This document shows positions 37,760 through 44,802 of a stretch of DNA of 64,000 nt, piece by piece (the first letter of the stretch is position 1; each line of letters starts with the position of its first letter). Below the pieces are notes generated by a model, which saw only the letters and a list, made by a program, of their open reading frames with translations, made no database searches and was not told where the DNA came from. This DNA comes from Collinsella sp. AM33-4BH. GTDB lineage: Bacteria > Actinomycetota > Coriobacteriia > Coriobacteriales > Coriobacteriaceae. The stretch is from assembly GCF_003469205.1 (NCBI RefSeq), contig NZ_QSIN01000002.1, positions 1 through 64,000 on the forward strand. Reading direction: 5' to 3'. The position numbers were made by a program, and so were the translations under genes.

Positions 37760-38419
37760 ATGAAAAACGTTCTATGCTTTGGTGACAGCAACACCTATGG
37801 TTACGATCCGGCGGGCATGCGCGACGGTACCGCGGTGCGCTATGCGCAGGATGTGCGCTGGTGTGGCGTGGTCCAACGTGACTTAGGCGAGGGCTGGCAT
37901 GTAATTGAAGAAGGCCTCAACGGCCGCACGACGGTACGCGACGACATGTGCCATCTGGACACTAACCTCAACGGTATTCGCGCGCTTCCGATGCTGCTCG
38001 AGGCCCATAAGCCGCTGGACGCCATTGTGATCATGCTGGGCACCAACGACTGTAAGACGGTCTTTAACGTGACAGCTTCCGATATCGCCCGTGGCGCCAT
38101 GGCGCTGATTCGCGCCGTCCGCGCGTTTCCGTGGACCGACGCTGCGCCTTGCCCGCGCATCCTGCTGATGGCTCCTATCAAGATCAAGCCGCAGATCGCC
38201 GATGTGTATATGACCGACTTTGACGAGCATTCCGTTGAGGCATCTGAGCTTTTTGGCGAGTACTATGCGCACGTGGCCGAGCAGTTTGGCTGCGACTTTT
38301 TGAATGCCGCCGAGTTTGCCGAGCCGGGCGATATCGACTATCTGCATATGATGCCCGAAAGCCACGAGAGCTTGGGACATGCCGTGGCAGCCAAGCTCCA
38401 AGAGATGCTCGGTGAGTAG
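37760..38419 (+). CDS. SGNH/GDSL-type hydrolase
   Basis: A 219-residue esterase-like enzyme without a signal peptide, so probably cytoplasmic. Block I is FGDSNTYGYDP with Ser10 as the likely nucleophile. Block III is MLGTNDCKT. The late D-x-x-H pattern DIDYLHMMPESH supplies the catalytic Asp and His. It resembles bacterial arylesterases of the SGNH family; the substrate is not known. GGGGAG lies six bases before ATG 37760; a GTG further upstream in frame has no support. Confidence 0.9.
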   Translation: MKNVLCFGDSNTYGYDPAGMRDGTAVRYAQDVRWCGVVQRDLGEGWHVIEEGLNGRTTVRDDMCHLDTNLNGIRALPMLLEAHKPLDAIVIMLGTNDCKTVFNVTASDIARGAMALIRAVRAFPWTDAAPCPRILLMAPIKIKPQIADVYMTDFDEHSVEASELFGEYYAHVAEQFGCDFLNAAEFAEPGDIDYLHMMPESHESLGHAVAAKLQEMLGE

Positions 38420-38431
38420 CGCGACCCCAAG

Positions 38432-38468
38432 CCACCGCAAAGGGGACAGGCACCTTTGCGGTGGTTTT
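38432..38468 (+). terminator. GGGGAC-containing hairpin after the SGNH gene
   Basis: CCACCGCAAAGG (38432-38443) pairs perfectly with CCTTTGCGGTGG (38453-38464), followed by TTTT. The loop side reads GGGGACAGGCACC, a wording shared in part with other palindromes in the window. Confidence 0.75.
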
Positions 38469-38498
38469 GCCCGGGTAAACGAACGGATTGGCTGCCAT

Positions 38499-39110
38499 AT
38501 GGGCATGGACGAGCTCATCGACCTCTTTGCCGAGGGCGATGAGCTCGTCTCCAATACCGCTTTTGAGGATTTGGATCTTGCCTACGACGTGGCGAACGGC
38601 GCGACCTTCGATGGCGTTGTGTTCCGATCTTGCGAGTTCGATAGCGTTGACTGGAGCGGCTCGACGTTTCGCGACGTGGTGTTTCGCGGTTGCCGCTTTA
38701 TCCGCTGCAACATGGAAGGCTGCTGGCTCAGCCGCTGCGACTTCGTTGACTGCTCGGCACCGGGACTCAACTTGCTCAAGGCGCGCCTGTCGAGCGTGTC
38801 GTTTGGATCGTGCGATTTGAGCTATGCGAACCTTTCGGAGGGACGCATTGGCCCTATGACAGCATGCGATACACGTCTGAGAGAGGCTGCGTTTCAGGGT
38901 GCCAAGCTGGGTCAGATACGCCTGGATGGCTGTGACCTGACGCGTGTTGATGTGTTCAAGACGTCGCTTTCCGGCGTTGATGTGTCGCGCTGTACATTTG
39001 CAGCGCCCGTTGTTTCGGGCGATTACCATGAGTTGCGTGGCTTGACGGTCAATGCCGAGCAGGCGCTGGCACTCTCGGGTTTGTTGGGAATTCAACTCGC
39101 CGACGAATAG
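38499..39110 (+). CDS. Pentapeptide repeat protein
   Basis: A 203-residue protein with an irregular run of five-residue repeats from about residue 35 to 155 (for example FRSCEFDSVDWSGSTFRDVV, then FRGCRFIRCNMEGCWLSRC and LSYANLSEG). Such repeats fold as a right-handed quadrilateral beta-helix. It is rich in Cys. Known family members include DNA-mimic gyrase protectors, but nothing here points to that role. ATG 38499 is taken as the start; ATG 38505 is an alternative and neither has a strong ribosome site. The frame opens upstream inside the SGNH gene. Confidence 0.82.
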   Translation: MGMDELIDLFAEGDELVSNTAFEDLDLAYDVANGATFDGVVFRSCEFDSVDWSGSTFRDVVFRGCRFIRCNMEGCWLSRCDFVDCSAPGLNLLKARLSSVSFGSCDLSYANLSEGRIGPMTACDTRLREAAFQGAKLGQIRLDGCDLTRVDVFKTSLSGVDVSRCTFAAPVVSGDYHELRGLTVNAEQALALSGLLGIQLADE

Positions 39111-39146
39111 GCGCTCTGGTCCTTTGCTCGACCGCTATCTAAAATC

Positions 39147-39211
39147 AAACCGTCGCAACATTTAATGATTTTTCGCGTTTGCACGATTTTCATCGAATGT
39201 TGCGACGGTTT
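39147..39211. terminator. Long bidirectional hairpin between convergent genes
   Basis: AAACCGTCGCAACATT (39147-39162) pairs perfectly with 39196-39211 and the pairing continues weakly for about five more bases. A-rich and T-rich flanks (AAAATCAAAC, GGTTTTTGG) let it work for the pentapeptide gene on plus and for thiD on minus. Confidence 0.8.
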
Positions 39212-39255
39212 TTGGTGCAAGGTAGCCTGTCTCTTTTTGGCAGGTTACTGGCTAT

Positions 39256-40086
39256 TTAGTACTGCCACATGTGGTTGACAGGGCCGGAGCCTTTGCCCAT
39301 GTTCAGGCCGGCGGCGAGAGCGCCGGTCAGGTAGGCCTTGCCGGCGTTGATGGCGTCGGCAAGTTCCATGCCCTGGGCCAGCGCGCAAGCGATGGCGGAT
39401 GAGAGCGTACAGCCGGTGCCGTGCGTGTTGCTGGTCTCAATGCGCTTGTGGCGAAACCACGTAGTGAGCGGATCGCCCAGGTGGTTGCCCTCGTCATCGA
39501 GGGGCGCAGGCTCGGCCAGTACGTCGTTGGCCTCGTTGACAAAATGACCGCCCTTAACCAAGGCTGCGCAGCCAAAGCGGCGGGTGAGGAGCATAGCGGC
39601 ATTTTGTTGCGTGCGCTCGGAATCGACCTCGTAGTCGAGCAGCGTCATGGCCTCGGGAATGTTGGGCGTGATGACCGTTGCCAACGGGAACAGGCGGCGG
39701 GTGAGTGCCTCGGAGGCATCCTCGGCAATCAAGCGCGCGCCCGAGGTGGCGACCATGACGGGGTCGACGACCACGTTGGTTGCGTTCCAAGCGCTCAAGC
39801 GGTCTGCGATGACTTCGATAATCTCGGCAGAGGAGACCATGCCAATCTTGACGGAACTCGGGCGGATATCGTCAAAGACAGCGTCAATTTGCGCGGCTAC
39901 GATATCTGGCGAGATATCCTGCACGGCGGTGACGCCCAGTGTGTTTTGCGCTGTGATGGCGGTGATGGCCGTCTCGGCATACAGGCGGTGCGCCGTGATG
40001 GTCTTGATGTCGGCCTGAATGCCGGCACCGCCGCTGGAATCGGATCCCGCGATGGATAGAACGGCGGGTACCTTGCTGCGATCCAT
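39256..40086 (-). CDS. thiD: Hydroxymethylpyrimidine/phosphomethylpyrimidine kinase
   Basis: A 276-residue ribokinase-like enzyme that phosphorylates HMP twice for thiamine synthesis. The N-terminal AGSDSSGGAGIQADIKT and the C-terminal SNTHGTGCTLSSAIA (anion hole and catalytic Asp region; here the G-T-G-C form) are diagnostic. ITPNIPEAMTLL and LVKGGH are further family blocks. It lies downstream of thiC on the same strand, with 177 bases between them that hold a GC-rich hairpin. Confidence 0.95.
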   Translation of the reverse strand: MDRSKVPAVLSIAGSDSSGGAGIQADIKTITAHRLYAETAITAITAQNTLGVTAVQDISPDIVAAQIDAVFDDIRPSSVKIGMVSSAEIIEVIADRLSAWNATNVVVDPVMVATSGARLIAEDASEALTRRLFPLATVITPNIPEAMTLLDYEVDSERTQQNAAMLLTRRFGCAALVKGGHFVNEANDVLAEPAPLDDEGNHLGDPLTTWFRHKRIETSNTHGTGCTLSSAIACALAQGMELADAINAGKAYLTGALAAGLNMGKGSGPVNHMWQY

Positions 40087-40142
40087 GTTCGCTCCCTCGT
40101 TCGGTCGGATTCAAATGGGTCTTCAATCCGCATTATAAAGAT

Positions 40143-40172
40143 GCCCGGGCCGGCTGTATGCCGATCCCGGGC
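40143..40172 (-). terminator. GC-rich hairpin between thiC and thiD
   Basis: GCCCGGG (40143-40149) and CCCGGGC (40166-40172) pair with more inner pairing (CCGGC with GCCGA-type). On the minus strand ATCTTTAT follows. It may end thiC transcripts. The same gap also has AT-rich palindromes (TTTACGTAAA at 40187-40196) that could belong to a thiD promoter. Confidence 0.45.
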
Positions 40173-40263
40173 GGGCGGTGCAATCTTTACGTAAATATAA
40201 ACAAATGTTCACATGTCAACAATTGACGAGCACCTTGTTGCCGATTGTGGCTCCAATGACGCG

Positions 40264-41598
40264 TTAATCCTCCATGCCAAGATCGATCGTCGTGCCCTCG
40301 AACACCTTGTTGACGGTACGGACGGCGCACATCTTGCCACACATGGTGCAGGTGCCCTCGGTGGCGGCGGGGGATTCCTCGTAGCGCTTCTTACCGGTGA
40401 CCGGATCGAGAGCACACTTCCACATGGCATCCCAGTCGAGCTTGCGACGTGCCTGGCCCATCTTGTCATCCATGTCGCGGGCGTGCGGCACCTTCTTGGC
40501 GATATCGGCGGCGTGCGCGGCAATCTTGGTGGCCATGAGGCCATCGAGCACGTCCTGGGCGTTGGGCAGGCACAGGTGCTCGGCCGGCGTCACGTAGCAC
40601 AGGAAGTCGGCACCGGAGCTGGCGGAGATGGCGCCGCCGATGGCAGCGGTGATGTGGTCGTAACCCACGCCGATATCGGTCACCAGCGGCCCGAGCACAT
40701 AGAACGGGGCATTGTGGCACAGGCGCTTCTGCAGTTTCATGTTGGCGGCGATCTCGTCGAGCGCCATGTGACCCGGACCCTCGACCATGACCTGGACGCC
40801 GGCAGCCCAAGCGCGCTTGCACAGCTTGCCCAGCTCGATCATCTCAGCGGTCTCGGTGGCGTCGTTGGAGTCGTAGAGGCAGCCCGGGCGGCAGGAGTCG
40901 CCGAGCGAAATCGTCACGTCGTACTCGTGGCAGATCTCGAGCAGCTCGTCAAAGTACTCGTAGAAGGGGTTTTCGTTGCCGGTGACCTCCATCCAGCCAA
41001 ACAGCAGCGAGCCGCCGCGGCTCACGATGTTCATCAAGCGGCCGGTCTCCTTAAAGGTCTTGGTGACCGACTTGTTGATGCCGCAGTGGATGGTCATAAA
41101 GTCCACGCCGTCCTCGGCGTGCGCGCGCACGACCTCGAACAGGTCATCCTTGGTAAGCTTGACCAGCGGCTTTTCCATGTAGCCGATGGCGTCGTACATG
41201 GGGACGGTGCCCACCATGAGCGGCGTCTCGTCGATGAGCTGCTGGCGGAACTGGCGCGTCTTGCCCGAGTTGGAAAGGTCCATGATGGCGTCGGCGCCAA
41301 AGTCCTCGGCGATCTTGACCTTCTTCCATTCCTCGGCGGCATCGGCTTTATCGCCCGAGATGCCCAGGTTGACGTTGACCTTAGTAGACAGGCCCTCGCC
41401 GACACCAAAGGCGCGCATGCCTTTTTTGATGTGCACGATGTTGGCGGGAATGGCGATGCGGCCGTCGGCCACGCGCTCGCGGATGTACTCGGGGTCGCGA
41501 TGCTCTCGCTCGGCGACTTCCTTCATCTGCGGCGTGATCTGCCCGGCGCGGGCGAAGTCGATTTGCGTGACGAGCTTGGGCTCGGTCTGTGTGCTCAT
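40264..41598 (-). CDS. thiC: Phosphomethylpyrimidine synthase (HMP-P synthase)
   Basis: A 444-residue radical-SAM-type enzyme that converts aminoimidazole ribotide to HMP phosphate. It is the short form of ThiC, without the N-terminal extension of proteobacterial enzymes. The C-terminal cysteine cluster CTMCGKMC would bind the 4Fe-4S cluster. VGTVPMYDAIGYMEK, DFMTIHCGINKS and MVEGPGHMALDEI are strong family segments. The start 41598 has GGGAG upstream, which overlaps the 3' edge of the TPP riboswitch, so control of translation is plausible. Confidence 0.97.
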   Translation of the reverse strand: MSTQTEPKLVTQIDFARAGQITPQMKEVAEREHRDPEYIRERVADGRIAIPANIVHIKKGMRAFGVGEGLSTKVNVNLGISGDKADAAEEWKKVKIAEDFGADAIMDLSNSGKTRQFRQQLIDETPLMVGTVPMYDAIGYMEKPLVKLTKDDLFEVVRAHAEDGVDFMTIHCGINKSVTKTFKETGRLMNIVSRGGSLLFGWMEVTGNENPFYEYFDELLEICHEYDVTISLGDSCRPGCLYDSNDATETAEMIELGKLCKRAWAAGVQVMVEGPGHMALDEIAANMKLQKRLCHNAPFYVLGPLVTDIGVGYDHITAAIGGAISASSGADFLCYVTPAEHLCLPNAQDVLDGLMATKIAAHAADIAKKVPHARDMDDKMGQARRKLDWDAMWKCALDPVTGKKRYEESPAATEGTCTMCGKMCAVRTVNKVFEGTTIDLGMED

Positions 41599-41606
41599 TG
41601 GCACGG

Positions 41607-41698
41607 CTCCCTTCGTTGGCATTACCCATATCAGGTTTGCGGGTCAGGGCGGGCGCGCCCAGTCTCAGCCTGCCGTCTTGTCCTGCAAGCTCCCCGTT
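41607..41698 (-). promoter_or_regulatory. TPP (THI element) riboswitch before thiC
   Basis: Read on the minus strand the conserved core appears in order: GGGGAGC, GGCTGAGA, GACCC, ACCTGAT, GGGTAATGCCA and GAAGGGA. The spacing is that of a standard thiamine pyrophosphate aptamer. The last element provides or overlaps the ribosome binding site of thiC, nine bases from its ATG, which fits repression of translation by TPP. This is a known class, recognised from its consensus. Confidence 0.95.
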
Positions 41699-41769
41699 TA
41701 TGTAATGGGCTCAAGTATAGCTCGAATGGGTACGATTGGCCTAACGAGCGTGCCTGTGGGGAGGCGAAC

Positions 41770-42285
41770 ATGGAAGACAAGCATCTATATCGAGAGACGC
41801 AATGGGATGTATCGGCCGAGGAAAGCCGTGCGCACCATGGCCTTGTCGCGATTGGTTTTGCGGTGCTTGCCGTGCTGGTGATTGCCTTTTGTATCTGGAC
41901 GTTTGGCGGTCACGGCGGCGCTGCATGGGAGTTCGAGGCCGACGATGCCCTGCCGATCATGACAGTGAAGGTTACGGGCGGCAATACCGTTGCCGCGCCG
42001 GGCGACTATTGGTATCCGCGCGACGAGTTTGTGCAGCTGCAGTTGAGCGGCGGGTCTATTCCGGGCGAAGAAATCGAACGCGTGACGTATGATGCGGCGC
42101 TCAAAACGCTGACGGTGAAGCTCAAGAATCAGGGCGACGTGCCTACGACTATGGATATCGCGCTGACGGAATGGCGCTTGGAGCCCCCATCGGGTGTTGC
42201 GGTGTCCGAGGTAGAGCACGTTAAGATTACCTACCAAAATGGCTCGACAAACGAAGTTGCCAAAGCCGACGGCTTGGCGGAATAG
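41770..42285 (+). CDS. Small membrane-anchored protein of unknown function
   Basis: A 171-residue protein that I do not recognise. A polar N-terminus of about 24 residues is followed by one membrane helix (about 25-44, LVAIGFAVLAVLVIAFCIWT). The rest is an extracytoplasmic domain with beta-prone segments (IMTVKVTGG, FVQLQLSGG, KTLTVKLKNQG, VEHVKITYQ), perhaps an immunoglobulin-like sandwich. GGGGAGG lies five bases before ATG 41770. It is transcribed divergently from thiC. Confidence 0.72.
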   Translation: MEDKHLYRETQWDVSAEESRAHHGLVAIGFAVLAVLVIAFCIWTFGGHGGAAWEFEADDALPIMTVKVTGGNTVAAPGDYWYPRDEFVQLQLSGGSIPGEEIERVTYDAALKTLTVKLKNQGDVPTTMDIALTEWRLEPPSGVAVSEVEHVKITYQNGSTNEVAKADGLAE

Positions 42286-42325
42286 ACGCCGTGCCTAGGC
42301 AGCACATTCAAAAGTAGCGGTGGTC

Positions 42326-43135
42326 CTACAAGGTCTGTTCGTTCAGGAAGACCAAAGTGTTCTTATTTGAAAGCTCGGGAAAGTGACGATAACCAACGTC
42401 AAACGCGGTGAGCCCGCTTACATCCTCGAGCTTGTTTTCTGCCATCCAGCGCACCATGGAACCACGTGCCTTTTTGCTGGCGGTCGACCGTTGGATGGGC
42501 TTCCCGTTGCGGATACCCTCGCCAAAGAGGCATGTGACGGCCGTGGCGTCGCCCGCGAGGTGGGGCAGAACGGTTTTGGCATACTCTACGCTGGCGAGGT
42601 TGACGATCGTAGCGTTGGAGCCCGCCGGAGCGATGGCCCGCGCGAGCTTGTCGTTCCAAAACGCGTAGAGGTCTCGGGCATCGTCAACGGCGAGCTTCGC
42701 GCCCATCTCCAGCCGATACGGTTCGACGGCATGAAAGGGACGAACGCACCCGTAGAGGCCGGAGAGGATCCACAGATGGTCTTGCAGCCAGGCAAGCTGC
42801 GCGGAATCCATCACCTCGGGTGCCATGCTCTGGTATTGAATCCCGTGATAGGACATGACGGCAGGGGAGAGGTGACGGGCGAGTACGGGATTGTCGAGAT
42901 CGCCGCTTTTCAGGATGGGCCCGAACTCATGCAGGGTGTTGAGGCAAGGTCCCAGCAGTTTGTCACTCACGTTCCACAGCGCCTGCAGGCCGCCGCTGCC
43001 TTCATTCCGCTCGATATCTAGCAGTGCGCGGTGGAGGCGAGCCGTCTCGCGCACAAAGGGTGGGATGCCCAGGACTTCAAAAGCATCTTGGGCCGCGCGC
43101 ATCTGCTTGGCGGGCGAAATGATGACCTGCAGCAT
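42326..43135 (-). CDS. yaaA: Peroxide stress protein YaaA (DUF328/UPF0246)
   Basis: A 269-residue protein of the YaaA family, which lowers free iron under hydrogen peroxide stress in E. coli. The N-terminus MLQVIISPAKQM, the middle QDHLWILSGLYGCVRPFHAV (YRLEM follows) and the end LTAFDVGYRHFPELS are characteristic. Start 43135 is set by GAGGAGAG five bases upstream. The frame is open for another 68 codons upstream, but those residues do not fit the family. Confidence 0.92.
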   Translation of the reverse strand: MLQVIISPAKQMRAAQDAFEVLGIPPFVRETARLHRALLDIERNEGSGGLQALWNVSDKLLGPCLNTLHEFGPILKSGDLDNPVLARHLSPAVMSYHGIQYQSMAPEVMDSAQLAWLQDHLWILSGLYGCVRPFHAVEPYRLEMGAKLAVDDARDLYAFWNDKLARAIAPAGSNATIVNLASVEYAKTVLPHLAGDATAVTCLFGEGIRNGKPIQRSTASKKARGSMVRWMAENKLEDVSGLTAFDVGYRHFPELSNKNTLVFLNEQTL

Positions 43136-43158
43136 GGACTCTCCTCTGCCAAAAAGGA

Positions 43159-43225
43159 AGTTGCGGTGGAATACGGTCTGTTTTGGCCGTTTATGGGCCA
43201 GTTTAGTCCGTATTTCACCGCAACT
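43159..43225 (-). terminator. Long hairpin after the aminopeptidase gene
   Basis: 43159-43176 pairs with 43208-43225 over 18 bases with one G-T pair; a smaller TGGCC...GGGCCA hairpin fits in the loop. On the minus strand the hairpin is followed by TCCTTTTTGG, so it can terminate the aminopeptidase gene just before yaaA. Confidence 0.7.
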
Positions 43226-43238
43226 GACGAAGGGTTGG

Positions 43239-44636
43239 TTAGGCGCGCTCGATGAAGGCCTTGTAGCCGCGATAGGCCTCGTAGATGTCGGCCTTGTTGG
43301 CGACCTCCCACAGGGCGTGCATGGACAGGACGGCAACACCGGAGTCGATGACGTTCATGCCGTACTTGGCCATGATGTAGGCGATGGTGCCACCGCCGCC
43401 CGCGTTGACGCGGCCGAGCTCACAGGTCTGGAAGTCCACGCCGGCCTCGTCCATGATGTCGCGGATGAGGGCCACATACTCGGCGTCGGCGTCGTTAGAG
43501 CCGCCCTTGCCGCGGCTGCCCGTGTACTTGTTAAAGCACAGGCCGCGACCCATAAAGGCTGCGTTCTTGGTTTCGAACTTGCCGGCGTAGCCCGGGTCGA
43601 AGCCGGCGGACACGTCAGAGGAGAGCATACGGCTGTGGGCGAGTGCGCGGCGCAGGGCCAGCGGGCTGCTCTCGCCGGCGAGCGTCATGATCTCGGCGAC
43701 GGTGTTCTCGAAGAAACGGCTCGTCATGCCGGTGGCGCCCACGGAGCCGATCTCCTCCTTGTCGACGATGAGCGTGATACTCGTACGCTCGACGTCTGCC
43801 ACGTTGATCTGGGCGAGCATGGAGGGGTAAGCGCAGACGCGGTCGTCGTGGCCATAGCCCAAAATCATGGAGCGGTCGAGACCCATGTCGCGGGCGGGGC
43901 CGGCGGGCACGACCTCGATCTCGGCGGAGAGGAAGTCCTCCTCCTCGACATCGTACTGTTCCTTGAGGATATCCAAGAACATCTGCTTGACGGGCTCCTT
44001 GGGGGCGTCCTTGTCGTCCTCATCGAACTTGACGGGGCGGCCGCCCACGATCACGTCGAGGATCTCGGCGTCGACGGCGTCCTTGGCCGGCTTGGACATC
44101 TGCTCGCTCGAGAGGTGGATCAGCAGGTCGGAGATGGTAAAGACCGGGTCGTCAGCCTTGTCGCCGATGTTGATGTCGACGGTGGTGCCGTCCTTTTTGC
44201 AGATGACGCCCACAAGCGCGAGCGGGGAGGCCACCCAGTGGTAGCTCTTGACGCCGCCGTAGTAGTGCGTGTCGAGGTAGGCCATGTCGCCGGCCTCGAA
44301 GGCGGGATTTTGCTTGAGGTCCAGGCGAGGCGAGTCCACGTGGGCGCCCAGGATGTTAAAGCCCTGCTCGAGCGGGGCGGTTCCAAGGTTGACGAGCATA
44401 AGGTCCTTGCCGTGGTTGGCGGCGTACACCTTGTCGCCTGCCTTGAGCTCGCGGCCTTCGGCGATCACGGTCTCCAGGTCGACGTAGCCCGCCTCCTCGG
44501 CCATCTTGATGCCGGCCTTGACACACAGGCGCTCGGTCTTGTTCTCACTCAAAAACTGCTTATAGCCGCGGCAAAGCTCCTCGAGCTCCTCGATCTGCTG
44601 TGGCGTGTACTTTTTCCATGCGCAGGGACGCTCCAT
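43239..44636 (-). CDS. M18 family aspartyl-type aminopeptidase
   Basis: A 465-residue zinc metallopeptidase of family M18. Metal-site and catalytic segments are seen in order: GAHVDSPRLDLK (first His and Asp), VDKEEIGSVGATG (Glu-Glu pair), GYGHDDRVCAY and a C-terminal VAVLSMHALWEVA with the last His. It removes N-terminal, often acidic, residues from peptides in the cytoplasm. ATG at 44636 has AAAGGAG eight bases upstream. The frame stays open far upstream, but that part is antisense to other sequence and unlikely to be translated. Confidence 0.92.
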   Translation of the reverse strand: MERPCAWKKYTPQQIEELEELCRGYKQFLSENKTERLCVKAGIKMAEEAGYVDLETVIAEGRELKAGDKVYAANHGKDLMLVNLGTAPLEQGFNILGAHVDSPRLDLKQNPAFEAGDMAYLDTHYYGGVKSYHWVASPLALVGVICKKDGTTVDINIGDKADDPVFTISDLLIHLSSEQMSKPAKDAVDAEILDVIVGGRPVKFDEDDKDAPKEPVKQMFLDILKEQYDVEEEDFLSAEIEVVPAGPARDMGLDRSMILGYGHDDRVCAYPSMLAQINVADVERTSITLIVDKEEIGSVGATGMTSRFFENTVAEIMTLAGESSPLALRRALAHSRMLSSDVSAGFDPGYAGKFETKNAAFMGRGLCFNKYTGSRGKGGSNDADAEYVALIRDIMDEAGVDFQTCELGRVNAGGGGTIAYIMAKYGMNVIDSGVAVLSMHALWEVANKADIYEAYRGYKAFIERA

Positions 44637-44802
44637 GACGCAGGCTCCTTTCGGATCGATCGTGCTGGTTAATGTACCGTGAGCCATCGTATCACGCGCG
44701 GGCGCGCGGTGGCGGAGGAGCTTGATGTGCGGTGGCCGCGAGGCGGGGAGCGTGTAAACTGGTGGGAGCAAATCGTGCCCAGCCCAAAGCGAGGTATTCA
44801 AT

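Noticed and set aside
40200..40230. GTTCACATGTCAAC near-palindrome upstream of thiD
   Set aside because: Central mismatches and no second copy; a chance match is as likely as an operator.
40213..41700. Very long plus-strand frame (690 codons) opposite thiC
   Set aside because: It is antisense to thiC, which has all family motifs. Only its last 172 codons, from ATG 41770 with its own ribosome site, look like a real gene.
42891..44672. Plus-strand frame of 593 codons opposite the aminopeptidase
   Set aside because: Low-complexity Val/Gly/Asp/His composition typical of antisense frames in GC-rich genes; no motif and no ribosome site.
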